A stretch of DNA of 64,000 nucleotides from Sabellastarte sp. h YS-2021 (Eukaryota > Annelida > Polychaeta > Sabellida > Sabellidae), in the NCBI GenBank assembly GCA_964017235.1, contig OZ024929.1, positions 63,645,603 through 63,709,602 of the forward strand, written 5' to 3'. The position numbers were made by a program, and so were the translations under genes. How positions within the stretch are numbered: position 1 is the first letter of the stretch; each line of letters starts with the position of its first letter. The notes under the pieces are model-generated. The model searched no databases and was not told where the DNA came from. It saw only the letters and a list, made by a program, of their open reading frames with translations. Positions 52,870-63,667 of this stretch are shown here, piece after piece.

Positions 52870-53460
52870 ATGACATTTGAAAAGCAAAATCATGTCATTA
52901 TTACAAAACAAATTTTTAGTGTATTTGCGTCATAAATCAAAATATGATGTCACAAAAACCGTTTTTTTACGTAAGAAAATTCAATTTTAAATCTTTTTTT
53001 TGCAATTTTTTACTATCAAATTTTTTTTATTTTTTTTCAAATTTTTCACGATGAAATAAAAAAATTCAAAATTTCTTCAATTACTACAATTAAACTATGA
53101 CAATGAAAATCAAAATTCCCACTTCGCATGAACAGGATCATTTGACTTATAGTATAACTGTTATCTCTCTTCTAATTTGTTTAATTTGAACTACTTTGTT
53201 TAGAATTTTGATTTTGTGACATCATGGTAAAAATTGCAAAAAAAACTTTAAATTTTAATTTTGGAGACATTATAGCAAAAATAAATTTTTGTGACTTTAA
53301 ATGTGTTTTCATAATAATGACATGATTTTGTTTTTTAAACATCACTGTAAGGTATTTTTCATCTTTTGCAAATTTAAACAGTTGTGTTTATTCTAATGAA
53401 GAAGTTATGCTCTGAAAGCTCTTTATTCTTATTATTTTACATTATATTGGGTTATTGAAA
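52870..53460. repeat. Penelope-associated inverted repeat and hammerhead-like hairpin, copy 2
   Basis: 52870-52970 (AAAATCATGTCATTATTAC...) is inverted relative to 53255-53350. The strand leading into the RT carries CTAATGAAGAAGTTATGCTC followed by TGAAAGCTC at 53394-53422, then TTTTACATTATATT. Related segments at 55890-56470 and 58020-58240. Confidence 0.6.
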
Positions 53461-53554
53461 GAGTAAAGCAGAAGAAACTTTGTTAAGTTGGATTATCAAT
53501 TTATACAAAACTTGTTTGTGACATCATTAATAAAATAAAAAAAAACTCAAATCA

Positions 53555-54470
53555 ATGATCTCTAAAGGTAAACTGCCAAAAACAGCATTGAACTTATTGG
53601 TAGACAATCCAAAATGCTGTAACTTTTACATGTCACCTAAAATTCATAAGGTTGGAAACCCTGGTAGGCCTGTTTTGTCCTCTTGTTCTTGCCTGACAAC
53701 TTTGATATCCAAGTACCTGAGTGACTTGTTAAAACCAATAGTCATAAACTTAGAGTCATTTGTGAAAGACAATAATCATGCCTTGAAGCTGATGAAGAAC
53801 TTCAGCTTTCAAGAAAAAAATGCATTTCTTTTCATCATGGATGTAAGGGGACTCTATACCAATATACCAAATGACTATGAACTTTATCCAATGAAGTATT
53901 TTTAGAGGAATGTGAAATTCAGAATCCACCTACACACAAAGTTAAGACTTGCAGAACTTGTATTATCTGAAACATATATTAGTTTTGATGATGCTTTTTA
54001 ATCACAAACAAGTGGTACTGTGATTGGGACTCCATTTAGAACAGAATATTCAAATTTGGCTGTTGGAAATTTGAAATTTTATATTCCTGAAAGTTTCAAT
54101 TTCTCTATGATATAACAGATATTTTGATGGGGTAGTAGGTGCAACTTCCATGTCAAGAGTAAAGCTTTATCAGTTTATTGATTATGTCTTGAATTTCCAT
54201 CGTGCTTTTCAGTTTACTTTTGATATACCTGAGAAACAAGTTGAATTTTGGGATATAAATATTTTAGTTTGCAGCAACAGACTGTCCACTTCAGTGCATC
54301 ACAAGGATAGTGGGAGTCATTCATATTTGTGATATGGTTCTTGGCACCCAAGTGCTTGCAAAAATTCTATACTATGCTCACAGATTTTAAGATTGAGAAG
54401 AGCATGTTCAGAAGATTATGACATTGTGTCCAAAGTGAATGAAATTGAAAATTTATTTTTTTTCTGATGG
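53555..54470 (+). pseudogene. Penelope-like element reverse transcriptase
   Basis: NFYMSPKIHKVGNPGRPVLS and FIMDVRGLYTNIPND (RT Asp) are signature Penelope RT motifs. After frameshifts: VLRLAELVLSETYISFDDAF-like, TSGTVIGTPFRTEYSNLAVG, and VKLYQFIDYVLNFHRAFQFT with VEFWDINILV and STSVHHKDSGSHSYL, ending in a HPSACK-like segment. Related to telomerase RT (family knowledge). No GIY-YIG endonuclease was found downstream. The catalytic YxDD block is degraded (near 54120). Confidence 0.8.
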
Positions 54471-54489
54471 GCTATCCCCAAAAAGTAAT

Positions 54490-55130
54490 TGATAAAAACA
54501 AAGCATCAGTAATTGGTGTCTATCAAGCTCAATCTCTTTAAGAAAGATAAAAGGGTATGTGAATGCTAAAAGATTTATTTTAGGCATTACCTTTAATTCA
54601 CACAGCAAAAAAAGATAAAAAATCATAAAAAATAGATATGTCTCATAATGTATGTTGGGAAGAGTTATTTCAAAGTGGGTTATTAGCCATATCTGACAAA
54701 TGTGATGGAGATGCATGATCGGCACAATGATGCTGTCAAATGTTATGACTGACAAAATATGTCACACCACTGACTGCCCTAGACCACATAATTAGGGTGG
54801 TTCGGGCCTTGATATACTAGTATCTTCCATTTTATTGATCTTAAGAGGAAACCTGTTAATATTTCTATGTTTAAATCATGTACTCAAAGAAAATACCTTA
54901 GGGTCAATCATCAGGACAAATAATTGTACAATTATCTATGCTAATGGATCAAGTATTTATGATTTATGGGAAATGACAAAATGTTCTGTTTGCATTCTAT
55001 CCTGAATATTAAGTGTTTCAATTAGAAAAAAAAAATTGTTTTATATTTTGAGATTTGATTAAAGCCATTCCTTTGTCATTAAGCAATTAACATTGGTCAT
55101 TGTCATTAACAAATAATATATGAAAATAAA
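54490..55130. other. Probable decayed Penelope 3' sequence, no ORF
   Basis: No recognisable motif; stops in all frames. Confidence 0.4.
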
Positions 55131-55133
55131 TAC

Positions 55134-55261
55134 CTGGATGTTGTAATAAATCATCTGCATCGACAACAATTGCTTCTTGTCCCATCTTTTTTGTTACCAT
55201 ATCAAACATAACAAATAACTCCTTGAAGCCCGCTTCAGATGAATCAAAATGATCCCACCCT
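55134..55261 (-). CDS. Sulfotransferase-like host gene, upstream exon (with a 2-bp insertion)
   Basis: Minus-strand acceptor TTTTATCTAG and donor GTATTT. The exon completes a Gly codon, then WDHFDSSEAGFKELFVMFD, and after a 2-nt shift VTKKMGQEAIVVDADDLLQH and P, leaving one G that joins AA of exon 19775-19687 to make Glu. GW-H---SEAG-KEL and VDADDLL are family hallmarks. The shift is a GATATATGG where GATATGG would keep frame (~55200), so either the gene is inactive, the assembly has an error, or an allele is damaged. The 35.4-kb intron downstream holds most of the window. Upstream exons were not found in 55.3-64 kb. Confidence 0.72.
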
Positions 55262-55656
55262 AGATAAAATAAAATATTATACGGTTACTAAAGTATTATG
55301 AATGTCTTTAATTACCTATTGCCCTTAATTTAAAGATTCTGTTTCTGGAATTTGAGTAAAATGCACTAAGATGTGACTGATAAGCTTTCATAAGCTTGTG
55401 ACTACTATTGACAGGAAGGTGACTTACATGTACAAGACCCTGACTTATACAAGCAAGACTATGAATGATATGTACAAGACTCTAACTAATGTGCACAAGA
55501 TTATAACTTATTTGTACATTAATGTGTATTATAATATGTACAGTACTGTAAGTAACATATGCAAAGGTCAGAGTTGAGATTTTATGTCCCATTCAACAGC
55601 CTGGGTCACATTGAAACAGGTCTTAGACATTGTCACTAGTGGGAGTGACAGATGCT

Positions 55657-55889
55657 CTTTTATTTTTTATTTATTTGGGTTTTCACATAGCTTTCAACAC
55701 GTTGTATAGGTCATATCACCACGGGTAGTTTTATGGGCAGAGGAACCCAGTACATACAGTTTTTGAAGGTTCTGTACTGTAAACTGGCGACCAACGGAAA
55801 GCAACTATCAGCTTTCCCACTTGAGGTCGGGCCAGGGATCGACCTCCATTCTCAAAGGTGTGAGGCACTCTGCCACCGTGGCCCCTCCT
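55657..55889 (-). mobile_element. tRNA-derived SINE
   Basis: Minus-strand member of the same family; head GGGGCCACGGTGGCAGAGTG at the right end, ATAAATAAAAAATAAAA tail at the left end. Confidence 0.88.
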
Positions 55890-56470
55890 TTGCTTTCTCA
55901 ATATCCAAATAAAATGTAAAACAAAGCAAACACAAAGAGTATTTAAAAAAATTATTTATTTTAGCTTTCGGAGCATCACTCCTTCATCAACATGAAAATA
56001 CATCTGTTTAAAAAAATTTATGTGAAACTAGACAAAAATACCTCACAATGATGTTTATTTATTTGGGTTTTAATGTTGCCTTCAACACATTGTATAGGTC
56101 ATATCACGATGGTTGGTTTTATGGGCAGAGGAAACCAGTACATACAGTTGGTCAAGGTTCTGTACTGTAAACTGCCGACCAACGGCAAGCAATTACCAGT
56201 TTTCCGACTTGAGATCAGGCCAGGAATCAAACTCCGATCACAATGATGTTTAAATAATAAAATTACTTCATTATTATGAAAAGACATTTTTGTTTTCTTT
56301 ACATCATAAAATAATAAAATGACAACTCAAAAAAAGTCAAATTTTTATTTTTATGCAATTTTGTACTATGACGTTACAAAATCAATTTTTCAATGACATC
56401 AGAAAATTCAAAATTTCTTGAATTTGTACAATTTTTACTATGATAATGAAAATCAAAATTCTAAACAAAA
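55890..56470 (-). repeat. Penelope-like terminal sequence, copy 3, with inserted SINE
   Basis: The minus strand has TTGATGAAGGAGTGATGCTC then CGAAAGCTAAAATAAAT (55995-55960), the cleanest hammerhead-like hairpin (GGAG/CTCC stem then GAAA). A SINE splits it. The distal part (56290-56470) resembles 52960-53180. Confidence 0.6.
56058..56238 (-). mobile_element. tRNA-derived SINE inside the Penelope-like repeat
   Basis: Flanked by a perfect 15-bp duplication TCACAATGATGTTTA (56043-56057 and 56239-56253). The head is slightly truncated. Confidence 0.9.
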
Positions 56471-56479
56471 TAGTTCAAA

Positions 56480-57780
56480 TTAAACAAATTGTAAGATGGG
56501 TAACAGTTATACCACAATTCAATTGTCCCCTGTTCATACGAAATGGGTACACACAACCAAATTTCGTAATGCAATAACTTTCCTTGATTTTCCTGGCCAA
56601 ATTACCTTTGATGTTTTACAACAAAACTTGCACTCTGAAATGATCTAAACTGTGGCCAAAATAATTAAAGAGAATAGCTACCTCTTTATGCCTATTCTTG
56701 TTCTTGACATCTCTCAAATGTTCTCTGATCCTATCACCAAATCTCTTTTCTGTTTTTCTGGTAAAATCTCTCCACATTTAGTACATTAAATGCAATGGAT
56801 GACATCTTTGCTAATACAAGAAAAGCTGTCGGAAGGAGTTAATTTACCTCTAGGGCCCCTAACTGTATGTACCTCTTTTACGTCCAGAGGCAGATCTGGG
56901 GGTGGGGGTGGGGTGGAGGGCACACGCCCTCCTATCAGAGTTTGAAACCTTTGCCATGGGGCTTTTTATCCCTGTCCACGCCCCCTCCACTCCCCCAACC
57001 CTATATATGTCTTTGCTAGGGTAAAATACCAGTTTAAAGTGACAGTTATAATAATACCTTTGTCACTGTCCAATATCAAAGGGGATTAGACTCTTTTGTA
57101 TGTGTAGTAAGTTAGCTCTCATCCTCAAACAAGCTGAGGATTAAATCGTTTGTGAATAACTTTGTTTATAAACCTTTTTTGTTTACCAGTGTATGTTTAA
57201 ACATGAGATATTCAATTTACAAAACTGGAATCACTCACTCCAATTAATAATTTATTACTGTACTTCTATGTTTCAGTTAGAATTTGCTACAGTAGCTATG
57301 ATAAGATTAAATTGCAAAAAAGTTAAATCTGAAAATGTTTCATGAAATTTAATCAATTGATTTATGTTTTTTTAAAGAAAAACAATAACAGAATCAGTTA
57401 TTTTAAAATGGAAAAGTTGAAGAAGCATTGTGGCATATAAATTTAGAGTCAAGTATGTTATGGAAAGCCCCTTTGAAGTTTATTTTAGGTTTCACGTGAT
57501 TTTATTCATGACAGTAAACCGTCCTTTGATCTGAGTATTGAGTGTAGAAAAAGCCCCTTTGAAAAAAAACTTCAGAAAAAGTCACAGTAGAAAACTAATG
57601 TATCAACAAATAATCCTAATAGAAAATACCCAAACCTTTTGGCAGTGCTTGTGTAAATGTGTTATGTACCTATTTTGTTAGAGGGCTTTTATACTGAGGT
57701 TATTTTCTACTGCAGGTTTTTATAGAGGCTTTTTTCTGCTAGAGGCATTTTTAGTTTACTTGACCATCAGTGTGACATAT
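56480..57780. other. No gene recognised
   Basis: Contains a G-rich then C-rich stretch (56892-57000: GGGGGTGGGGGTGGGG ... CCACGCCCCCTCCACTCCCC) able to fold back; otherwise AT-rich. Confidence 0.5.
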
Positions 57781-57796
57781 AAAGTGTTTTGATAAG

Positions 57797-57960
57797 ATCT
57801 GCATTTTGCCATCCCTGTCCCATAAAATGGCCTGCATTTTGTCCTCCTTGCAATTTTGACTGGCGTTTTGTGCACCAGTATTTTGCCCGCCGACATTTTG
57901 TTCCTAGACATGATATGTCCCGCTACGAAATGTCCAAGTATGAAATATCCATGCACGCGA
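57797..57960. repeat. Quasi-periodic ATTTTG-TCC / GAAATGTCC repeat
   Basis: About nine degenerate 15-18-bp units: GCATTTTGCCATCCC, GCATTTTGTCCTCC, GTTTTGTGCACCAG, TATTTTGCCCGCC, CATTTTGTTCC, then ATATGTCCCGCTACG, AAATGTCCAAGTATG, AAATATCC. The motif flips from ATTTTG-like to its complement-like form midway, so the whole block is roughly palindromic. Confidence 0.6.
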
Positions 57961-58019
57961 CAACCCACACACCCCTTTCTGGTGTAAATTCTGTATCTGC
58001 CTCTGACGTCATAGTAAGT

Positions 58020-58240
58020 CAATAAATTTTTGTGACATCATCTTTTTGGTTTATGACTAAATATGTGTTTTCGTAACAACAACATGATTTTGCTTTTAAA
58101 CATATTTTGTGAGGTATTTTTTGCATAGTTTCACAAAACAACAATTTTTTCAAATTTAAACTGTTGTATTTTATTCTGATGAAGAAGTTAAGCTCCGAAA
58201 TGCTCTTTGTGTTTACTTTCTTTTACATTATATTTCTTAA
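58020..58240 (+). repeat. Penelope-like terminal sequence, copy 4
   Basis: Similar to 53250-53460: CATGATTTTGCTTTTAAACA, then CTGATGAAGAAGTTAAGCTC and CGAAATGCTC (58175-58205), then TTTTACATTATATTTC. No RT follows. Confidence 0.65.
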
Positions 58241-58249
58241 GTTACAGTT

Positions 58250-59030
58250 TGATTCCATTCACCCATTAATATTTAATGTAGAAATACTGATTGTGGAATG
58301 GGGTTGCCACTGAGTTCATCTGAAATACAGGTAGACCAAGCACTGAACTTGCTTGGGTGCTGTCATACCCTGTCATGGAATTATTGTTGCTCCCTCCATC
58401 TGACAAGTTAAAATTGAGTGGTGCATGGTGATGTGACAGTATTGGTATCTGTTTGCTTGGAGCAGGGATATTTGAGTACAGTCAATACATTTCTGTGACT
58501 TTGGAATCACTGAGACAATTTCTGTGCAAGTATATCTTTGCCACCTGGGTGAGAATCTGGGACTGCTTCAAAATAGCCAATGTTTTCTTTCAGTATATCC
58601 GCAACTGGTTCTTTTGCAAATCACCTCCCCATTGCCAGCAATTCTAAATTTGTTGTAGTAGGTAGCTAGTATAAAACTGTCTTCATGTTCATAAGATGAA
58701 TCCTTTCTGTATGACTGTGTGAGCTGCCCAAAAACACATTTGTGAATCTTCCTCTACAGTCTTTGAGTCTGTTTATTATATAAAATGTCAACTTTCATGT
58801 CAATGGCCTGTACCACTATTTTCAGGATACCAGAGCTCTCACCTCGAGTCTGTAGATTACAATAGAGTATACTGCTTCATATGACCAGATCACCTGTGTA
58901 TTACATGTTACCTCTCATTTCATAAGCCTAATTAGTGTTCCATTAGTAGAAAATGTTTCTAGATAAACAAACCTGCGTGGATCTAAACCAGAAAGTGTTT
59001 TTCACATGATCAAACATGGGAATAATAATC
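58250..59030. other. No gene recognised
   Basis: Short ORF 58453-58647 without motifs; no repeats seen. Confidence 0.5.
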
Positions 59031-59319
59031 TGGGAAGTTTTTACTTTACCGGTATGAGATTTCATTGAGCGATAATCCGTTTATTGCCGTATCAGCTTTT
59101 CCTTTTAATTTTATGTTATATTTCACATAAAACTGGGTCATACCGAAGGTATGACTTATTCTGCCCTTATTTTATCACTATATATTCTATTTCCCTATTA
59201 TAATTTTGTCCAATCATAAAATTAATTCTCTCGCAAAGTTTTATCTGCAGGCTGCCATTGTTGCTATGGAGATGGCTAAAACTGTTCCTTTGCCGTAGAT
59301 TTAAAATGTCGGATAAATC

Positions 59320-60123
59320 ATGTCTCTTTTAAGGCTTGTGTATGATGATATTTATGAAATTTGTAAAAATCACAATAACTTAATAAATTGGTTGCAAGAA
59401 AAAAACATTTTGGCAGACTTTCAGGATATTTTGTGTGATAAGTGCTGTTCTGGATATTTTCATTTAGTAAAAGATAAATCTTATCCTAGAGATCAAGTGG
59501 TTTACAGATGTACTAATCAGAAGTGCAACTGCAAAAAATCTATAAGAACCAATAGTTGGTTTGCCGGATCTCATTTGAGTTTGAAACAGATTGTTTTTTG
59601 CTAGTTTTGCTAGGGAAGTTTGTCTCCAGATAGCCATTAGTGATAATAAACAGATTGGTGGTGATGGAGTAATAGTTGAAATTGATGAAAGTAAATTTGG
59701 AAAAGGAAAGTATAACAGAGGACGCAGAGTAGATGGTTGTTGGGTTTTTGGAGGAATTGAAAGAGTTGCTAAAAAGTGTTTTTTTTTCAAATTGTTGAAG
59801 ATAGGTCTGCAGAAACATTAATTCCTATTATTAGGAAATTTATAAAGAAAGGATCCATTGTCCATAGTGATTGTTGGAAGTCTTATTCTTGTCTTGAGGC
59901 TGAGGGGTATTCACATTTTACTGTTAATCACAGTAAAGAGTTTGTAGACAGTGAAACTGGGGCTCACACACAAACTATTGAATCGACATGGCATGCCCTT
60001 AAGTCAAGCCTTCCAAAATCTGGATCCCAGAAACAACTTTATGATGGATATTTTTGGGAGTACGTGATTCGGAAAAAATATCTGAATAGTGCCAGTGACA
60101 AATTTATACAATTTTTTATCTAA
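59320..60123 (+). pseudogene. Merlin (IS1595/ISXO2-like) DDE transposase, two homopolymer frameshifts
   Basis: The N-terminal zinc-ribbon-like region has ILCDKCCSGYFHLVKD and YRCTNQKCNCKKSIRTNSWF (CxxC pairs). The catalytic part has VIVEIDESKFGKGKYNRGR (first Asp), GSIVHSDCWKSYSCLEAEGY (second Asp) and GAHTQTIESTWHALKSSL (Glu). Two breaks fall in T-runs (59590-59600 and ~59780-59790), so one or both may be sequencing errors rather than decay. The remaining protein (~265 residues) is near the usual Merlin length. The enzyme performs cut-and-paste transposition. Confidence 0.85.
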
Positions 60124-60244
60124 TCAAGAAGGTGCATAGCCCCAACTCTTCAGTGGAAGACAAGGAAAACAGCTATTTTGACACTAGCTGTGACCTCTTT
60201 GATTAAGGTAATATATTAGTTAGAATATGCTGTACAGAGTTTTA

Positions 60245-60425
60245 GGGTTGGGTTATGTCCCCCCAATAAAAAAATACTGTCACTTTTAAATTTAAATAAT
60301 TCTCAACATGTACAATATGGGGGGTTTGGGGGTGTCCCCCCAATTTAACACAATTCTGTTTCTTTTATGTATCAATAATTCTTAAATTACAGTATTTTGG
60401 GGGTTGGGGGGTTTCCCCCCAAAAT
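60245..60425. repeat. G-rich hairpin repeats in the Merlin 3' region
   Basis: Roughly three diverged ~95-bp units, each with GGGGGGTTTGGGGGTGTCCC-type sequence (60318-60342 and 60399-60422; the first keeps only the CCCCCC part). Stems of six G-C pairs and possible quadruplexes. Confidence 0.75.
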
Positions 60426-60599
60426 GCAATACTTCTATAGTTTCAAATTTGAAATAGAATTTTTTTTTAAATTTGTCGATAATTTTTACGGTTATTTAAT
60501 AAAATAAATGTCAAATGAATTTTCTGCGAAACTATACCAAACAAATATGGCGGATCTCGTACTGGTAAAGTAAAATTGCTCCAATAACGGCTATTATAC

Positions 60600-61570
60600 T
60601 TAATTTTCTATAAAAGATACAATTTTTCCAAGCTACCTCCGTACTATTTATTTTAAGAATTGTTTTAAGTACTTTAGATAATGTCATTTTACACTATTAT
60701 TTTAGTAAACTGTGAATTCATGTCAATTCTAAAAGTATGTCTTTATAATTAAGAGGAAATAATTTTTCATCTGTGCCATATTTGAAATATTTGTATCTCT
60801 ATATTTACAGTTTTCTGTGTTTTTTCCATAAATTAGATGTAATATTTTTATTGTTTGCTTTTTTCATCCTCCTTTTCTATTAAGCACTGATGTATTGGTA
60901 AAAGTGTGATTCAAATGACTTTACATAGAATATAATACTGTCATAATAATGAAGATCATAAAATAAATGGTATATTTCGTCAAAAGAAAGGAAGGTGTAT
61001 GTTTGTCGTTTTCTGACCTTTGCACATATATACACACTAACCATTTGTTAGTTATGTTGTGATAAACAATACTTCTGCAATTTATAATCTCCTCTAAATT
61101 GGTTTATAATTTGATGATAAAATAAATACAAGGTAATTATTTTATTTCCTTAATTCCCAATTAACATGCTTTTTAATACTTAAAAAATTTAGGCTTCCAT
61201 TTATTGCTCCAGTTATCACAGATATAAGTCATGTTGATAAGGCATTTAAAAATGATATGTTGTTCATGACTTTGAAAGTTAGGCTTACTCCAAGACAATA
61301 GCATAAAAATAAATACAAAAATACAGATTCTGTATATCACAAGCTTTAAAAAGATATAATAGAAAAACTTCCTGAATGACATATACAGAAAAATACATCA
61401 AGAGTGAAAATAAAAATATTTTACCGGTGCATAGCACGAGGATTATATTGTTAATCTTTATGAGTGATTTAATTTTTTCTGTGAATGTCTAGGGAGGGAT
61501 GTTTTACTTTTATTACCCACCATTTTAAGGGACAATATCACTAGTGGTGTCAAGGCATCACGTCTGTCAG
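60600..61570. other. No gene recognised
   Basis: AT-rich, no ORF or repeat identified with confidence. Confidence 0.5.
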
Positions 61571-61577
61571 TATCCTG

Positions 61578-61712
61578 GAGAAGTCTGCATGCACCATAAG
61601 TGATGCTTTTGGGTGCATGTACCAATTGAGGGAGTTTCCCTGTTCCCATAGTGACCATTTGAATGACCTTCCATGATTGTCTACACTTGGCTGAACCGTT
61701 GAAAGTGGAGGT
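61578..61712. repeat. Dispersed repeat, copy 1 (copy 2 at 63036-63126)
   Basis: Shared segments: TCTGCATGCACCATAA, ATAGTGACCATTTGAATGAC, and TTGGCTGAACCGTTGAAAGT followed by GGAG. The second copy lacks ~40 bp in the middle. Family not recognised. Confidence 0.8.
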
Positions 61713-62089
61713 TAAAACCCCCACTTGTAACTTAGAAGTCAGAGGGAAAGGACTGACTGTTTTCACTGTTGAATTATATAATTATGAACAACTTTAAATT
61801 AGTTTTATATTCGTTTTTTTAGGATTCTTATACTTTATGTTTTAGAATATTGTTTTTATTTTTAACTTCATGGCTGTATACTTGATATTGCTGCTGATTA
61901 TATGTGACATTGGACATTAGAACTCTCTTATGCAGGCTGAATTTGTTCTCAATATGTTGACACCTGTATTGATGGGGCTAAAGCCGGTAAAGGTAGACAA
62001 CTCAGGCCACCACCCTCATATAAGACTTTAACAGAGACTTGCATTGGTTTTAGTGCTTTCTGAACCAGTTTGACGCATGTCTGTCAGGA

Positions 62090-62740
62090 TTGGGAGGCAG
62101 GTTGAACAATTTACCATTTGCCTCTGGAGAGTCATCTCCAGAACTTATGCATAGTCTTTTTGGAGATGATAAATATTATAGTTGCCATTTGATACCCAGG
62201 ACAGAGATGTTATTAGCTTCTATTCAGGTTTTTCCTGGGCTTCGTTTTTTTCAGTTGCATTGTATTCTGGCATATTTAGAATTCCTAGTAATGAACAACG
62301 TGTCTGTCGGTATGATTACAAAACATATCTCAGCTCTGAAGGCCCAGTTTATAATCTATGGCCTTCCTTTTTATTGATTAGATCACCAACAGGTAAGGTA
62401 TTTATCAAATCACTAAAATCAACAGGCCTTTAAACATTGTCACTCGTAATATTATATCTTTAGTGGTCGTGTCCAATTTGCTACAGCAGTGCAGTTTCCC
62501 CCCTTTGGCTCGGGTGTTCAAATCCATCTTCCTTCTCCCCCCCCCCCTTTATTGAGAATCTCTACTATGGCTCCCTTCTCCATTTCAAATTTTGACTCTT
62601 CTAGGCACTTAACACTGAGTGACATTAAATTCAATATCACCAGTATGGAAGTCAATCAAAACTCTCCAAAACAGGGAGAGTGACATTAAATTCAATATCA
62701 CCAGTATGGAAGTCAATCAAAACTCTCCAAAACAGGGTGC
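62090..62740 (+). pseudogene. Tyrosine-recombinase fragment (non-DIRS-copy)
   Basis: From 62090, LASIQVFPGLRFFQLHCILA, then YLEFLVMNNVSVGMITKHIS and ALKAQFIIYGLPFY resemble the SAM-like N-domain of tyrosine recombinases of retrotransposons or Cryptons. After frame changes, LRISTMAPFSISNFDSSRHL (62540-62600) corresponds to the region of the first catalytic Arg. The rest of the catalytic domain is absent. Differs from the 26-27 kb recombinase in sequence. Confidence 0.55.
62617..62737. repeat. Exact 61-bp tandem duplication
   Basis: Two adjacent copies starting GAGTGACATTAAATTCAATA, identical over ~60 bases; a very recent event (or assembly artefact). Confidence 0.95.
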
Positions 62741-63035
62741 ATGTAGTCACTGTACCAAAGCTCCTAGGTTCCCCTTTGTGTATAGTTAAGGCATTGAAAA
62801 AGCCCTATTAGTCATATTTTTACTGTAACAGATGTTCCTTTATTTCAAATTATAACCCCGAATGGTATAGTAGTTGTTAGTTAAACCAAAAAGCAGGAAA
62901 GTCTTGCTGCTACCTTTGCATGGGTTGTCATTTGTAAGTGTTTGTTTGGGTTTTGAGGATTTTCTTTATTGTGATTTTGTTGATTACACACATTGATTAC
63001 ACTGCCTGATCATGTATTTGTGTGTGTTTCCAATC

Positions 63036-63126
63036 CTAGGGGAATCTGCATGCACCATAACCATATAGTGACCATTTGAATGACATACCATGCTTTGGCA
63101 GTTGGCTGAACCGTTGAAAGTGGAGA
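63036..63126. repeat. Dispersed repeat, copy 2
   Basis: Shorter partner of 61578-61712. Confidence 0.8.
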
Positions 63127-63129
63127 CAA

Positions 63130-63660
63130 AAATCAGGGGCACCAGTAAATACAAAAACTTCAATGTTTCACCCGCGATATTTCAGCCATTTTGGCATGGA
63201 TTTTTATGCAACAAAAATGAGCAGAAGGGCCGTAAAATACTTTTCTAATGATATATAAAGCTTACATAGTTTCCCAGATATTAGTGAAAAACCTGAAGTT
63301 ATTGATACTCAGTATCCATGGTCAAGTGGTGTCGCTGTATACAAAAAAAGATATCCCGCTCCTTATATCCCCTATTCAAGTCCAAAATGACTTGCATTAT
63401 ATAATAAATAATATGTTAAAACCAACCAAGAACTAATATTTTATGTTTTTTTTCTGGCAAATTAGTGATTGTTCTTGTTTGAAAGGCAGTTTGTTTTTCA
63501 ACATTGCTGAATATAAACATGGGTACTGCACATGAGCAATCAGAATTCCATTTAGGATTATTATCTAGACCTTATGTTTTGAAATATTTAAAAACAGTTA
63601 CTGAATCATGATCTTTTTAAGTATGTAAAATTCAGGCTGTGTATGAAAGCACTTGAATAA
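63130..63660. other. No gene recognised
   Basis: AT-rich; no repeat or ORF supported. Confidence 0.5.
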
Positions 63661-63667
63661 TAATCTT

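Larger units (their letters stand above)
59036..60586 (+). mobile_element. Merlin-type DNA transposon
   Basis: Transposase reading frames flanked by inverted ends: left TTTTACTTTACCGGTATGAG (~59038) and right, in reverse complement, TTTTACTTTACCAGTACGAG (~60584). The exact ends and the 8-9-bp duplication expected of Merlin could not be fixed. Confidence 0.75.

Noticed and set aside
56892-57000. Possible MITE with GGGGGTGGGG/CCCCAACCC ends
   Set aside because: Arms do not align as a proper inverted repeat and no target duplication is seen.
59464-59818. Minus-strand ORFs of 92-108 codons over the Merlin gene
   Set aside because: Antisense shadows; the plus strand carries conserved transposase motifs.
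59320-60123. Bacterial insertion sequence contamination (ISXO2-like)
   Set aside because: Merlin is the eukaryotic branch of the same superfamily, composition matches the surroundings, and the flanks are ordinary host repeats.
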